64,000 nucleotides of DNA from Micromonospora sp. C28SCA-DRY-2 (GCF_030519475.1 NZ_JAUMKD010000003.1:620001-684000), one strand, 5' to 3'; positions 51,839-61,476 are shown, numbered from the stretch's first letter. Translations and numbers: made by a program. The notes: generated by a model from the sequence alone, not told the origin.

Positions 51839-54469
51839 GTGGCCACCATCGACGACGCCGTGCGCGCCAGCACCGACGCCGCTCGCCCCCGATCGCGGTT
51901 CCGGGGCGGCCTGGTCACCATCGCGACGGTGGCCGCGCTGCTCGCCGCCATGGGGCTGACCGTGCTCGGGCTCGGCGCCGCGGACAACGCGGTGGCCAGC
52001 TACGACGCGAGTTCCTGGCTGTGGAGCGCCGCGCGCAGCGAGCTGGCCCGGGTCAACGGGGTCACCGCCCGGGTGGACACCCGGGTGGAGATCCCGGCCG
52101 CCCGCCGGCATCCGATGCAGGTCACCCAGACCGACCGGCTGCTGATCCTGCGGGATCTGAACACCGGTCAGGTCAGCTCGCTGGACCTGGCCACCCTGCA
52201 GATCACCGCGACCACCCGCACCACCCCCGGGCTAGGCGTGAACGTCGCGCTGCACGAGGACGCGGCGTTCGTCGTCGACGCGGTGCAGGGCGTGGTCCGC
52301 CAGCTCGACCCGCGCTCGCTGGCCCCGGTCGGTGAGCCGGTGCGCTACCCGCCGGGCATCACCGGCGGGTCGTTCGACGGCGAGGGTCGGCTGTGGATCG
52401 CGGTGCCGAGCGAGGGCACGGTCTCGGCGATCACCGCGGCGACGCTGCCGTCCGCGCCGGCCTCGGCCGCCCCGGCCGGCGCCGGGCTGAGCCCGAAGCA
52501 GGTGGAGACGTACGACGTCGCGGAGGCCAGCCACGAGCTGGTCGTCTCCACCCTGGACGACGGGGTCGCGGTGCTCGACCGCACGGCCGGCACGCTGGTC
52601 CGGGTGCAGCGCGGCGAGGTGCGCAAGACGCCGCTGCCGATGACCGCGCCCGGCGCGCTGCCGACCCGCACCAGCGGTCCGCTGGTGCCGGTGACGGTGG
52701 CCGACGAGCGGAAGGTGCACGCGGTCGGTGCCGGCGGCGAGGTGCGCGCGTTCACCGTGCCGGGCGCCGGCGACCGGCTCTCCCCCGCGGTGGCCTGGGC
52801 CAACCGGTTCTACTGCGCCGACGAGGCCACCGGCACCGTCTACTCCTTCGACGTCAACGGCCAGCTGGTCGACACCATCCGCGGCAAGGCCACCGGCCCG
52901 CTGGAGCTGGAGGTCCGGGAGAACCACCTGTTCATCAACGCGCCCGACACCTCGACGGCGCGGGTGGTCAACGACAAGCACCAGGTGCGCGAGGTCGACA
53001 AGTACGCCAACGACGTGCTCGGCGGCGACCCGCCGCCGGCTCCCCCGCCGCCGCCTCCGCCGAAGAAGCCCAAGGTCGGCAAGCCGAGCGCGCCGCGCAG
53101 CGTCACCGCCGCCGCCGGCAACGCGCAGGCCCGGGTGAGCTGGCGGCCGGCCGCGGCCAACGGCGCGCAGATCATCCGGTACGTGGTGGAGGGCGCCGGC
53201 CAGCGGCACGAGGTGGGCGCCAACCAGCGGGCCGTGGAGATCAAGGGCCTGACCAACGGCGAGACGTACCGGTTCTCGGTGCACGCGGTGAACGCCAAGG
53301 GCGCCGGTCCGGAGCGGACCAGCAACCCGGTCACCCCGACGGCGGCGGTGCCCGACCCGCCGGCCAGCGTCACCGCCCAGGAGCGACCGGACGGCACGGT
53401 GCTGGTGCGCTGGCCGGCGGCGAACGGGCAGGGCAACACCATCGCGAAGTACGTGGTGACGGCCACCTCGGCGGGCGCCAACGCCCCGGCGGGTGAGTCG
53501 CGCAAGACCGAGCTGGTGGTGCCGGCCGGCGAGCTGGAGTACGGCACCCAGTACGCCTTCACCGTGGTGTCGGTCAACGACAAGGGCGCCGGGTCGGCGG
53601 CGTCGCCGGTCAGCAACACGGTGGTGCCGTACGCGGCGCCGGGGCAGCCGGTCGGGCTGCGGGCGAGCACGGTGGCCAACCAGCCGGGCACGGTCTCGGT
53701 GCAGTGGTCGCCCGCCGAGGCGAACGGCCGGCCGGTGACGAAGTACCTGGTGGACGTGGGCGGGCGCAGCAGCGAGGTGACCGACACCCGGACGACGGTG
53801 AGCGGGTTGGGCAACGGCCAGAACGTCACGGTCAAGGTGAAGGCGGTCAACGAGGCCGGCCCCGGCCCGGAGGCGACCGCCACCGCGCGGACGGTGGCCG
53901 AGCCGCGGGTCACGGTGACCGGCTCGTCGGCGACCGCGACGGCGGCGACGGTGACGTTCACCGTGGACGCCGGCGGCGGGCAGGCGTCCTGCTCGCTGAG
54001 CACGCCCGGGGAGCCGGCGAAGACCGGCCCGTGCTCCAGCATCACGATGAGCGGCCTGGCCCCGGGCACGAAGTACACCTTCACGGTGACCGCCAGCAAC
54101 GCGGCCGGCGAGGGCACCGCCACCCGCGCGCAGACCACCGACGCCCTCTACGGCATCGCCACCTGCAACAACGGCCCGGACGGCGACCAGCGCACGTACT
54201 GCGACAGGGAGGTGGACGGCCGCAACGGCAACGAGATCTTCTCGGTCACCCGCCAGGACAACGACCGCCAGGTCGGCTGGGCGAAGCCGGGCACCCGGCT
54301 GAAGGCGTACTGCAAGAAGCAGGGCGAGAACGTCGACTCGTGGATCTACAACAACCAGAAGCAGAGCACCTGGTGGGTGCAGGTCGAGTACAGCGGGAAG
54401 AACTACATCCCCTGGGCCTGGCTCAACCTGGAGGGCGGCGACAACATCAACGTCCTGCCGACCTGCTGA
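51839..54469 (+). CDS. membrane-anchored propeller / triple-Fn3 protein with Cys-rich C-terminal domain
   Basis: 876 residues from GTG 51839, with GGGGAGG about 9 nt upstream. One TM helix (about 24-46) precedes an extracytoplasmic chain: a beta-propeller-like region (about 60-390, blades such as LLILRDLNTGQVSSLDLATL, AFVVDAVQGVVRQLDPRSL), a Pro linker (395-410), three Fn3 domains (about 414-690, e.g. PSAPRSVTAAAGNAQARVSW), a fourth Ig-like domain with a Cys pair, and a C-terminal domain with four Cys (GIATCNNGPDGDQRTYC, LKAYCKKQ, VLPTC) and an SH3-like WxxV pattern. It lies 26 bp before the MoxR gene. Confidence 0.85.
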   Translation: MATIDDAVRASTDAARPRSRFRGGLVTIATVAALLAAMGLTVLGLGAADNAVASYDASSWLWSAARSELARVNGVTARVDTRVEIPAARRHPMQVTQTDRLLILRDLNTGQVSSLDLATLQITATTRTTPGLGVNVALHEDAAFVVDAVQGVVRQLDPRSLAPVGEPVRYPPGITGGSFDGEGRLWIAVPSEGTVSAITAATLPSAPASAAPAGAGLSPKQVETYDVAEASHELVVSTLDDGVAVLDRTAGTLVRVQRGEVRKTPLPMTAPGALPTRTSGPLVPVTVADERKVHAVGAGGEVRAFTVPGAGDRLSPAVAWANRFYCADEATGTVYSFDVNGQLVDTIRGKATGPLELEVRENHLFINAPDTSTARVVNDKHQVREVDKYANDVLGGDPPPAPPPPPPPKKPKVGKPSAPRSVTAAAGNAQARVSWRPAAANGAQIIRYVVEGAGQRHEVGANQRAVEIKGLTNGETYRFSVHAVNAKGAGPERTSNPVTPTAAVPDPPASVTAQERPDGTVLVRWPAANGQGNTIAKYVVTATSAGANAPAGESRKTELVVPAGELEYGTQYAFTVVSVNDKGAGSAASPVSNTVVPYAAPGQPVGLRASTVANQPGTVSVQWSPAEANGRPVTKYLVDVGGRSSEVTDTRTTVSGLGNGQNVTVKVKAVNEAGPGPEATATARTVAEPRVTVTGSSATATAATVTFTVDAGGGQASCSLSTPGEPAKTGPCSSITMSGLAPGTKYTFTVTASNAAGEGTATRAQTTDALYGIATCNNGPDGDQRTYCDREVDGRNGNEIFSVTRQDNDRQVGWAKPGTRLKAYCKKQGENVDSWIYNNQKQSTWWVQVEYSGKNYIPWAWLNLEGGDNINVLPTC

Positions 54470-54494
54470 CCCACCCAGGCAAGGAGCACCACCC

Positions 54495-55490
54495 GTGAAC
54501 ACCCACGAGCCGCTCACCCAGCCGGAGGTGCAGGGCTTCGCCGCCCTCGCCGCCCGGCTGGCCGAGAACGTCAACGCGGTCGTGCTGGGCAAGCCGCAGG
54601 TGGTCCGGCTGGCGCTGACCGCGCTCTTCGCCCAGGGGCACGTGCTGCTGGAGGACGTGCCCGGCGTCGGCAAGACCACCCTGGCCCGGGCCATCGCCGC
54701 GACGGTGAAGGGGCAGTGGCGGCGGATCCAGTTCACCCCGGACCTGCTCCCCTCGGACGTGTCCGGGGTGACCATCTTCAACCAGGCCACCCGGGGTTTC
54801 GAGTTCCACCCGGGCCCGGTGTTCGCCAACATCGTCATCGCCGACGAGATCAACCGGGCCTCGCCGAAGACCCAGTCGGCGCTGCTGGAGGTGATGGAGG
54901 AGCGCACCGTCACGGTGGACGGGGTCCGGCACCCGGTGCCGCAGCCGTTCCTGGTGGTGGCCACCCAGAACCCGGTCGAGATGGACGGCACCTACCGGCT
55001 GCCGGAGGCCCAGCTGGACCGCTTCCTGGTGAAGCTCTCCGTCGGCTATCCGGACGAGGCGGTCGAGGTGGAGGTGCTGCGCGGCGCCACGGTCCGCTCC
55101 CCCGAGGCGCTCACCGCGGTCACCGACACCGCCACCGTCGGCGAGATGGTCAAGATGGCCCGCCGGGTGCACATCGCCGAGCCGCTCTACGCGTACGCGG
55201 TCCGGCTGGCCGCCGCCACCCGCAACCATCCGCAGGTGCGGGTCGGGGTCAGCCCCCGGGGCGTGATCGCGCTGACCCGGGCGGCCTGCGCGTACGCGCT
55301 GATCGACGGGCGCGGCTGGATCATGCCGGAGGACCTGAAGGCGCTGGCCGAGCCGGTCTTCGCGCACCGGCTGCTGCTCACCCCGGACGCCCAGGTGCGC
55401 GGGGTGACCGCCGCCGAGGTGCTGCGCCAGGCGGTCGCCTCGGTGCCGGTGCCGCTGCCGTCCGGGCAGCCGGCCCCGGTGCAGGGCTGA
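54495..55490 (+). CDS. MoxR-family AAA+ ATPase
   Basis: 331 residues from GTG 54495. Walker A DVPGVGKTTLARA (residues about 54-66), Walker B NIVIADEINRASPKTQSALLEVMEE (Asp/Glu near 117-118), sensor 1 FLVVATQNPVEMDGTYRLPEAQLDRF and the C-terminal lid with GVSPRGVIALTRAACAYALIDGRGWIMPEDL are intact. MoxR ATPases are chaperone-like hexamers that work with DUF58/vWA partners; the DUF58 gene follows 13 bp downstream. Cytoplasmic. Confidence 0.96.
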   Translation: MNTHEPLTQPEVQGFAALAARLAENVNAVVLGKPQVVRLALTALFAQGHVLLEDVPGVGKTTLARAIAATVKGQWRRIQFTPDLLPSDVSGVTIFNQATRGFEFHPGPVFANIVIADEINRASPKTQSALLEVMEERTVTVDGVRHPVPQPFLVVATQNPVEMDGTYRLPEAQLDRFLVKLSVGYPDEAVEVEVLRGATVRSPEALTAVTDTATVGEMVKMARRVHIAEPLYAYAVRLAAATRNHPQVRVGVSPRGVIALTRAACAYALIDGRGWIMPEDLKALAEPVFAHRLLLTPDAQVRGVTAAEVLRQAVASVPVPLPSGQPAPVQG

Positions 55491-55503
55491 CCGGCAGGTC
55501 GGC

Positions 55504-56709
55504 GTGGGGATCACCGCCCGCGGGGTCGGGCTGCTCGTCGCCGCCGTGGTGCTGCTCGGGGTGGGGTTCCGCTTCGCGTACCCGGAGTTGACGCTGCTGG
55601 GCGCGGCGGCCGGCGCCGCGGTCGGCTACGCCGTGCTGACCGCGGCCTGGCGCCCCCGGCTGGAGGTGGCCCGCAGCGCCGACCCGGACCGGGTGGCCCG
55701 GGGCGAACCGGCGAGCATGACGGTGACCGTGCGCAACACCGGCCGGCTGCGGGCGGCGAGCCTGGTGGCCGAGGACCGGTGCGGGGACCGGGCGGTGCCG
55801 GTGCCGGTGCTGCGGCTGCGCCCCGGCCGGGACACCACGGTCCGCTACGAGGTGCCCACCCGGCGCCGGGGCGTGGTGCCGGTCGGCCCGCTGCGGGTGA
55901 CCCGACGCGACCCGCTCGGGCTGGTGTCGGTGGCCCGCCCGTACGGCGGCACCGTCCCGGTCTGGGTGCACCCGCGGGTCCACCCGCTGCGCGCGGTGCC
56001 CACCGGCGCCGGGCGCAGCCTGGACGGCCGGGTGGACGCGGTGCCGCACGGCTCGATCACCTTCGACTCGCTGCGCGAGTACGTGGTCGGCGACGAGCTG
56101 CGCCGGGTGCACTGGCGCACCAGCGCCCGGGTGGGTGAGCTGATGGTGCGGGAGAACGTGGACACCAGTCTGCCCCGGATCGTCGTGCTGCTGGACAACC
56201 GGGCCACCGCCCACCCGGAGCGGGTGGACGGGGTGGCCGAGTCGTTCGAGTCGGGCTGCGAGGCGGCGGCCTCCATCGTGACCGCCGCGGTCCGGGAGGA
56301 CCTGCCGGTGGTGCTGCTCTTCGTCGCCCCCGAACCGGAGACCGCCGCACCGGAGGCCGCCGGACCGGACGCCACCGCATCGGGCACCGCCAGCGGCGGG
56401 TCCACCGGCGGCGGGCCGCTGGACCGGCTCGCCGCGGCGCAGCTCTCCACGGTCGACGACGCGCTGCGCGCCGCCGCGAACCGGCTGCGCCAGGACCGGC
56501 TCGGCGACACCCTGGTCTTCCTCACCGGCCCCGGTGGACGGGACGACCTGGGGCACGTCGGCGCGCTGCGCGGCGCGTACCCCTCGGTGGTGGTCGGGGT
56601 GTTCGGCGCGCCGGAGCCCACCCCGGCGGGCGCGGCCGGCATGGTCGTGGTGGACGCGGCCGACGGGGCCGCGTTCGCCGCCGAGTGGGACGGGGTGCGC
56701 CGGTGGTGA
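55504..56709 (+). CDS. DUF58 domain-containing protein
   Basis: 401 residues, GTG start at 55504. Two N-terminal hydrophobic segments (GLLVAAVVLLGVGFRF, LLGAAAGAAVGYAVLTAAW), then a beta-rich domain (SMTVTVRNTGRLRAASLVAEDRCG) and the DUF58 core FDSLREYVVGDELRRVHWRTSARVGELMVRENVDTSLPRIVVLLDN, a vWA-like fold. A low-complexity Ala/Gly insert (ETAAPEAAGPDATASGTASGG) is present near 285-305. It is the usual partner of MoxR ATPases. Its stop overlaps the next gene's start. Confidence 0.92.
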   Translation: MGITARGVGLLVAAVVLLGVGFRFAYPELTLLGAAAGAAVGYAVLTAAWRPRLEVARSADPDRVARGEPASMTVTVRNTGRLRAASLVAEDRCGDRAVPVPVLRLRPGRDTTVRYEVPTRRRGVVPVGPLRVTRRDPLGLVSVARPYGGTVPVWVHPRVHPLRAVPTGAGRSLDGRVDAVPHGSITFDSLREYVVGDELRRVHWRTSARVGELMVRENVDTSLPRIVVLLDNRATAHPERVDGVAESFESGCEAAASIVTAAVREDLPVVLLFVAPEPETAAPEAAGPDATASGTASGGSTGGGPLDRLAAAQLSTVDDALRAAANRLRQDRLGDTLVFLTGPGGRDDLGHVGALRGAYPSVVVGVFGAPEPTPAGAAGMVVVDAADGAAFAAEWDGVRRW

Positions 56710-59138
56710 CCGTGACCGGGCCGCCGGCGTCCGACGCGGCCACCGACGCCGCGGCGGAGCCCGGCGGACCGGGCCGGCCGGCCACCGTCCGCCTCGGCCG
56801 GGTCCTACGCGCCGTGCCGGTGCCGCTGGCCCTGGTCGCGATGATCGGGCTGGCCGGCGTGGTGCTCGGCCGGGTCTACGCCGACGGCCTGCTGACCGCG
56901 CTGGTGCTCGGCGCCGCCGTCGGGTCGGTGCTGGTCAGCGTGGCCGCCCGGCGGCTGCCGTCCTGGCTGGTCGCACCGATCTCGGTGCTGGCCATGGCCG
57001 GCTGGACGGCCTGGTCCCTGCGGTTCACCGCGACCCGGGCCGAGCTGCCCGGCGGGTTCGGCGAGGTGGTGGCGGACGCCGCCCGCAACGGCATCCCCCG
57101 GCTCCTGACCGCGATGATCCCGGTCGAACCGACGCCGGACACCGTGCTGGTGCCGCTGGTCGCGGCCTGGCTCGCCGGGCTGGCCGGCGCGGAGGTGGCG
57201 GTGCGGGCAGGCAGGGTGCTGCTCGGCTACCTGCCACCGCTGCTGCTCTACGCGGGCGCGCTCTACGTGGTCGGGCCGAACGCCGACCCGGCGATCCGGC
57301 CGACGCTGGTCCTGGTCGCCGCGGCGGTGCTCGGCCTCGCCGTCTCGGCGCGGCCCGGCACGGCCGGCGGCGACCCGGCGGCCGGGCTCGCGCCGGCACT
57401 GCGCACCGCCGTGCGGGCCCGGCTGGCCGCCGCGTCCGCCGCCGGGGTGGCCGTCGTGGTGGCGCTGGCCGCGCTGCTCGGCCCGCTGGTCGCCGCCCGG
57501 GTCGAGGACCGGCCGGTGGACCCGCGCCGGTACGTGGAACCACCGCAGGTGGAGACGCTGGACGAGAACCCGCTGATCCGCATCTCGGGCTGGGCGTTGA
57601 ACCCGGAGCAGCAACTGCTCGACGTCCGCACCGCCCGACCGGCCGGGCCGGCCGCGGCCGCCCCACCGTCGGGCGATCCGGCCGGCGCCGGGCCGGAGGA
57701 GCCGGCCGGTGAGGCGCCACTGCGGATCCGGCTGGCCGTGCTCAGCGACTACGACGGGGTGACCTGGCGGGTCGGCGCGACCTACCGCAACGCGGGCCGG
57801 ATACTGCCGGCGGCGGCACCGCCCCCGGACAGCACCGTCGAGACGGTACGGCAGGAGATCACCGTCGCCGACCTGACCGGGCGGCTGCTGCCCGCCGTCG
57901 CCACCCCCCGCGAGGTCACCGGCGCCCGGGTGGCGTACGACCCGGCGACCGGGACGCTGATCCGGCCGGAGGGGCTCAGCCCGGGGCTGCGCTACACGGT
58001 CACCTCGGAGCGGGCACGCCCCGACGTGAACCTGCTGGCCACCGCGAACGTGCCGGCCGGCGACCAGGTGGCCCGGGTGCTGCGGGTCGCCGACGGAGTA
58101 CCGGACCCCCTGCGCCGGCTCGCCACCCAGCTGGCCGAGGAGAACGGCGCGCCGTACGCGCGGGCCCTGGCCGTGGAGCAGTTCCTCGCCGAGCACTACC
58201 GGCTGGTGGCCGACGCGCCGAGCGGGCACGCGTACCCGAACCTGAGCTTCTTCCTCTTCGGGCCGCGCAACGGCGGCGGGCAGCGCGGCACGTCGGAGCA
58301 GTTCGCGGCGGCCTTCGCGGTGCTGGGCCGGCTGACCGGGTTGCCCACCCGGGTGGTGGTCGGTTTCGAGTCCACCGGTGACGGGCCGGTCCGCGCCGCC
58401 GACGCGTACGCCTGGCCGGAGGTGCTCTTCGAGGGCCTCGGTTGGGTGCCGTTCGATCCGCTGCCCCGCCCCGACCAGGAACCCCGGCCGGTCGAGGAGG
58501 ACTTCCGCCCCCAGCCGGAGGATCCGCCGCCGTCGGAGGCGCCCGAGCCGACCCTGGAGCCGACCGCCGAGCCGGAACCGGCGGCCGCGCCGGGGCCGCC
58601 GGTGGACTCCGGTGGCGTACCGACGCCGGTGCTGGTGGGTGGCGGCGCCGGCGGCCTGCTGCTGCTGGTCGGGGGGCTGCTGCTCACCCTGCTGCTGATG
58701 CGGCGGGCGCTGACCCGGGCGCGGCTCGGGCGGGGCGACCCCGGCCAGCGCATCGCCGGCGCCTGGCGGGAGGTGACCGACGCGCTGCGGCTGGCCGGGC
58801 ACCCGGTCGGCGGGGACCTCGCCGCCACCGAGGTCGCCGCCCGCGCCCGCCGCACCCTCGCCGCCGCCCGGGCGAGACTGCCCGGCACCGTGGACGCCGA
58901 CGGGCCACCCACGCCGGGACCTGACCCGGCCGGACCGGCCGACGCTGTGGCCGAGCTGGCCGACCTGCTCAACCAGGTCGCCTTCGCGCCCGGCACCGCC
59001 ACCGGTGAGCAGGCCCACCGCGCCGCCGCGGCCGCCGCCGACTACGTGGACGCGTTGCGCGCCGCCCGCCCCTGGTGGCGGCGGCTGCTCTGGTCCGTGC
59101 ACCCCGGTCCGCTGCGCCGCCGGTCGCAGACCCGGTGA
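56706..59138 (+). CDS. TgpA-like membrane protein with catalytically defective transglutaminase domain
   Basis: 810 residues, start GTG 56706 (GTGA overlap with DUF58 stop); GTG 56703 is an alternative. Six to seven N-terminal TM segments (about 40-290, DUF3488-like), an extracytoplasmic region, then the transglutaminase core GTSEQFAAAFAVLGRLTGLPTRVVVGFEST...DAYAWPEVLFEGLGWVPFDPLP. At the positions of Cys-His-Asp the residues are Ser530, Tyr568 and Asp584; spacing (38, 16) is normal. A Pro/Glu linker and another TM helix (about 645-668) lead to a cytoplasmic C-terminus. Hence a pseudoenzyme by sequence. Confidence 0.88.
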   Translation: MTVTGPPASDAATDAAAEPGGPGRPATVRLGRVLRAVPVPLALVAMIGLAGVVLGRVYADGLLTALVLGAAVGSVLVSVAARRLPSWLVAPISVLAMAGWTAWSLRFTATRAELPGGFGEVVADAARNGIPRLLTAMIPVEPTPDTVLVPLVAAWLAGLAGAEVAVRAGRVLLGYLPPLLLYAGALYVVGPNADPAIRPTLVLVAAAVLGLAVSARPGTAGGDPAAGLAPALRTAVRARLAAASAAGVAVVVALAALLGPLVAARVEDRPVDPRRYVEPPQVETLDENPLIRISGWALNPEQQLLDVRTARPAGPAAAAPPSGDPAGAGPEEPAGEAPLRIRLAVLSDYDGVTWRVGATYRNAGRILPAAAPPPDSTVETVRQEITVADLTGRLLPAVATPREVTGARVAYDPATGTLIRPEGLSPGLRYTVTSERARPDVNLLATANVPAGDQVARVLRVADGVPDPLRRLATQLAEENGAPYARALAVEQFLAEHYRLVADAPSGHAYPNLSFFLFGPRNGGGQRGTSEQFAAAFAVLGRLTGLPTRVVVGFESTGDGPVRAADAYAWPEVLFEGLGWVPFDPLPRPDQEPRPVEEDFRPQPEDPPPSEAPEPTLEPTAEPEPAAAPGPPVDSGGVPTPVLVGGGAGGLLLLVGGLLLTLLLMRRALTRARLGRGDPGQRIAGAWREVTDALRLAGHPVGGDLAATEVAARARRTLAAARARLPGTVDADGPPTPGPDPAGPADAVAELADLLNQVAFAPGTATGEQAHRAAAAAADYVDALRAARPWWRRLLWSVHPGPLRRRSQTR

Positions 59139-59193
59139 CCGCCCTCGCCCACCCGCCCCGCCGTCGCCGCCGGCGCGCACTACCCTCACCCTG

Positions 59194-60459
59194 ATGAGCG
59201 CGAGCCGGCCTCCCCTGTGGCGTGACCGCAACTTCGGGACGTACTGGATCGCGCAGTCGCTCTCCGCCGCCGGCGACGCGTTCGCCTACCTGGCGGTGCC
59301 GCTGCTCGTGCTGCACGCCACCGGATCGGTGGCCCAGATGGGCCTGCTCACCGCGGTCGCCGGCGCCGCGGCCGTCGGCGCGGGCGTCTTCGGTGGCGTC
59401 CTGGTCGACCGGTACGACCGGCGCACCCTGATGATCACCGCCGACCTGGCCCGGCTGGTGCTCTACAGCCTCATCCCGCTGGCCTGGCTCGCCGGGCCGC
59501 AGGTCTGGCTGCTCTTCGTCGTCCTGCCGATCTGCGAGGCGGCCGGCATGGTGTTCCAGTCCGCCGCGGTCGCCGCGGTGCGCAACCTGGTCGACCGGGA
59601 CCGGATCACCGAGGCCAACGGCCGCCTGCAGGCGACGTACGCGCTGGCGGCCGTCGGCGGGCCGCTGCTGGCCGGCGTGGTGTCCGCCCGGTTCGGCCCG
59701 ACGGCGGCCATCGCCGTCAACGCGGCCAGCTTCGCCCTGTCGGCAGCCGGTCTCTGGCTGGTGCGGCTGCGCCGGGCCGAGAACGCCGAGCCGACCGGCA
59801 CCACCGGGCGGCTCGCCGAGTTCCTGGCCGGCGCCCGGTTCCTCTGGAGTCAGCCCGTGCTCCGCTCGCTGACCGTGCTGCTGTCCATCTTCATCTTCCT
59901 GACGTACGGCTTCACCGACGTGCTCGTCTACCACGTCAAGCACGACCTCGACGGCTCCGACGGCACGGTCGGCACCGTGCTCGGCCTGGCCGCGCTGGGC
60001 ACGATCGCCGGGGCGCTGCTGGTCGCGCCGCTGCGCCGCCGGCGCGGCTTCGGCGTCACCTGGGTCGGCGCGATCTCCACCTGCGGGCTGGCCATCGTCG
60101 GCATCGGCCTGGTCGGGACCGTGCCCGGGGTCACCGTGCTGACAGCGGTGTACCTGTGCGGCGTCAGCGTGGGCGGGATCTGCTCCATGTCGCTGCGCCA
60201 GGAGATCACGCCAGACCACCTGCTCGGCCGGGTCACCTCGGCGTTCTGGAGCACGCACTACTCGCTCGGGCCGGCCGGCGCGGCGGTGCTCACCTGGGCC
60301 GCCGGCCGGTACGGGGTCACCGCTGTCGCCCTGGTCGCGGGCACCGGCTGCCTGCTGGTCGCGATCGGCGGGCTGTTCACCCCGATCCGCCGGGCCGGCG
60401 CGGAGCCGGCCGCCGCGGAGCCGGCCCTGGCACCGGCCGTCTCCGGCGAAGCCGCCTGA
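59194..60459 (+). CDS. MFS transporter (EntS/macrolide-efflux type)
   Basis: 421 residues from ATG 59194. Twelve TM segments with LWRDRNFGTYWIAQSLSAAGDAFAYLAVPLLVLHATGSVAQMGLLTAVAGAAAVGAGVFGGVLVDRYDRRTLM, the signature of MefA/EntS-like MFS proteins, and LRQEITPDHLLGRVTSAFWSTHYSLGPAGAAV in the second half. It follows the TgpA-like gene by 55 bp; a separate promoter may exist, so membership of the MoxR operon is uncertain. Confidence 0.87.
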   Translation: MSASRPPLWRDRNFGTYWIAQSLSAAGDAFAYLAVPLLVLHATGSVAQMGLLTAVAGAAAVGAGVFGGVLVDRYDRRTLMITADLARLVLYSLIPLAWLAGPQVWLLFVVLPICEAAGMVFQSAAVAAVRNLVDRDRITEANGRLQATYALAAVGGPLLAGVVSARFGPTAAIAVNAASFALSAAGLWLVRLRRAENAEPTGTTGRLAEFLAGARFLWSQPVLRSLTVLLSIFIFLTYGFTDVLVYHVKHDLDGSDGTVGTVLGLAALGTIAGALLVAPLRRRRGFGVTWVGAISTCGLAIVGIGLVGTVPGVTVLTAVYLCGVSVGGICSMSLRQEITPDHLLGRVTSAFWSTHYSLGPAGAAVLTWAAGRYGVTAVALVAGTGCLLVAIGGLFTPIRRAGAEPAAAEPALAPAVSGEAA

Positions 60460-60611
60460 CCCCGGCCGGCCACCCACCCGGTGCCGGTCGGGTCGTCCCG
60501 GTCCCGGCGTGACCGGGCTGACCGCCAGACGCCTGTCCTTTCGCCGGCACGGCCTCCCGCAACCCGCCGGGTGCACCCCGACGGCGCCGTTCCGCTGCTA
60601 CGGTCGGCGAC

Positions 60612-61388
60612 GTGATCGAGGAGCTGACCCGCCGCTACCTCGACGCGGTCGACCAGGCCCTGCCCGGTTACGTGCGCGGCCTCTACGTCGTCGGGTCCGC
60701 CGCGCTCGGCGCCTGGCAGGCCGGCGTCAGTGACCTCGACACGGTGGTCCTGACCTCCCGTCCGGCAACCGGCGACGATCTCGCCCGGCTCGCGACAGTC
60801 CACGCCGGACTGCCCCGGCCACCCCACCTCGACGGGGTCTACCTCGAACCGGCGCTGGCCAACTCCTGGCCGACCGATCGGCCGGTCGCGCCCTTCGTGG
60901 TCGACGGCACGCTCCGGACCGGCCAGCCGTGCGGCGAGCTGACGCCCGTGCTGTGGCTGACCCTGCGGCGGTACGGCATCCCGGTCCGCGGCCCGGCCGT
61001 CGCGGACCTCGGGATCCGGGTCGATTCCGAGCAGCTGCGCCGCTACAACCTGGACAACCTGCGGAAGTACTGGCAGCCGCGCGCCGCGACCTTCCCGGCC
61101 GAACTGGCCGAGGCGGCCCCCGACACGGTCGTGGACCCGGGGATCGTGGCCTGGTTCGTGCTGGGCCCGGCGCGGTCGCACCACACGCTGACCCACGGCG
61201 ACATCATCTCGAAGGCCGCGGCCGGCGAACACCTCGCCCGACTCTTCCCCGAGTACGCCGACCTCGCGCGCCGGGCCGTCCGCTGGCGCGGGGGCGCGGC
61301 GGAGCGGTTCACCGCCACCGACCTCGTGGCCGCCGGCGACAGCGTGCACGCGGTGGCCGACGACGCCTGGCGTCGCTTCGGCGGCTGA
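60612..61388 (+). CDS. nucleotidyltransferase, aminoglycoside adenylyltransferase-like
   Basis: 258 residues from GTG 60612. The Pol-beta type NT motif is LYVVGSAALGAWQAGVSDLDTVVLTSR (GS...DxD), and the C-terminal helical domain with WQPRAATFPAELAEAAPD, VLGPARSHHTLTHGDIISKAAAGEHL resembles ANT(3'')/(9) proteins (DUF4111). Known members adenylate streptomycin or spectinomycin; whether this one does is unproven, and several chromosomal homologues have no resistance activity. Confidence 0.8.
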   Translation: MIEELTRRYLDAVDQALPGYVRGLYVVGSAALGAWQAGVSDLDTVVLTSRPATGDDLARLATVHAGLPRPPHLDGVYLEPALANSWPTDRPVAPFVVDGTLRTGQPCGELTPVLWLTLRRYGIPVRGPAVADLGIRVDSEQLRRYNLDNLRKYWQPRAATFPAELAEAAPDTVVDPGIVAWFVLGPARSHHTLTHGDIISKAAAGEHLARLFPEYADLARRAVRWRGGAAERFTATDLVAAGDSVHAVADDAWRRFGG

Positions 61389-61476
61389 TCCGCCACCGGC
61401 CACCCAGCGGAGGATCGCCGACCGAGGTCAGGTCAGGCGACAGCCCGCAGTCGAGCGTAGAGGGCCCGGTGACCGG

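Noticed and set aside
52232..54991. Antisense frame of over 900 codons opposite the propeller-Fn3 and MoxR genes
   Set aside because: Shadow of GC-rich coding sequence; crosses two well-supported genes and has no domain.
56805..59231. Antisense frame of about 800 codons opposite the TgpA-like gene
   Set aside because: Low-complexity Arg/Gly/Val/His translation, no motif.
60612..61388. Naming the nucleotidyltransferase as a streptomycin/spectinomycin resistance gene (aadA)
   Set aside because: Only the generic NT motif and helical domain are visible; chromosomal homologues of this type need not confer resistance.
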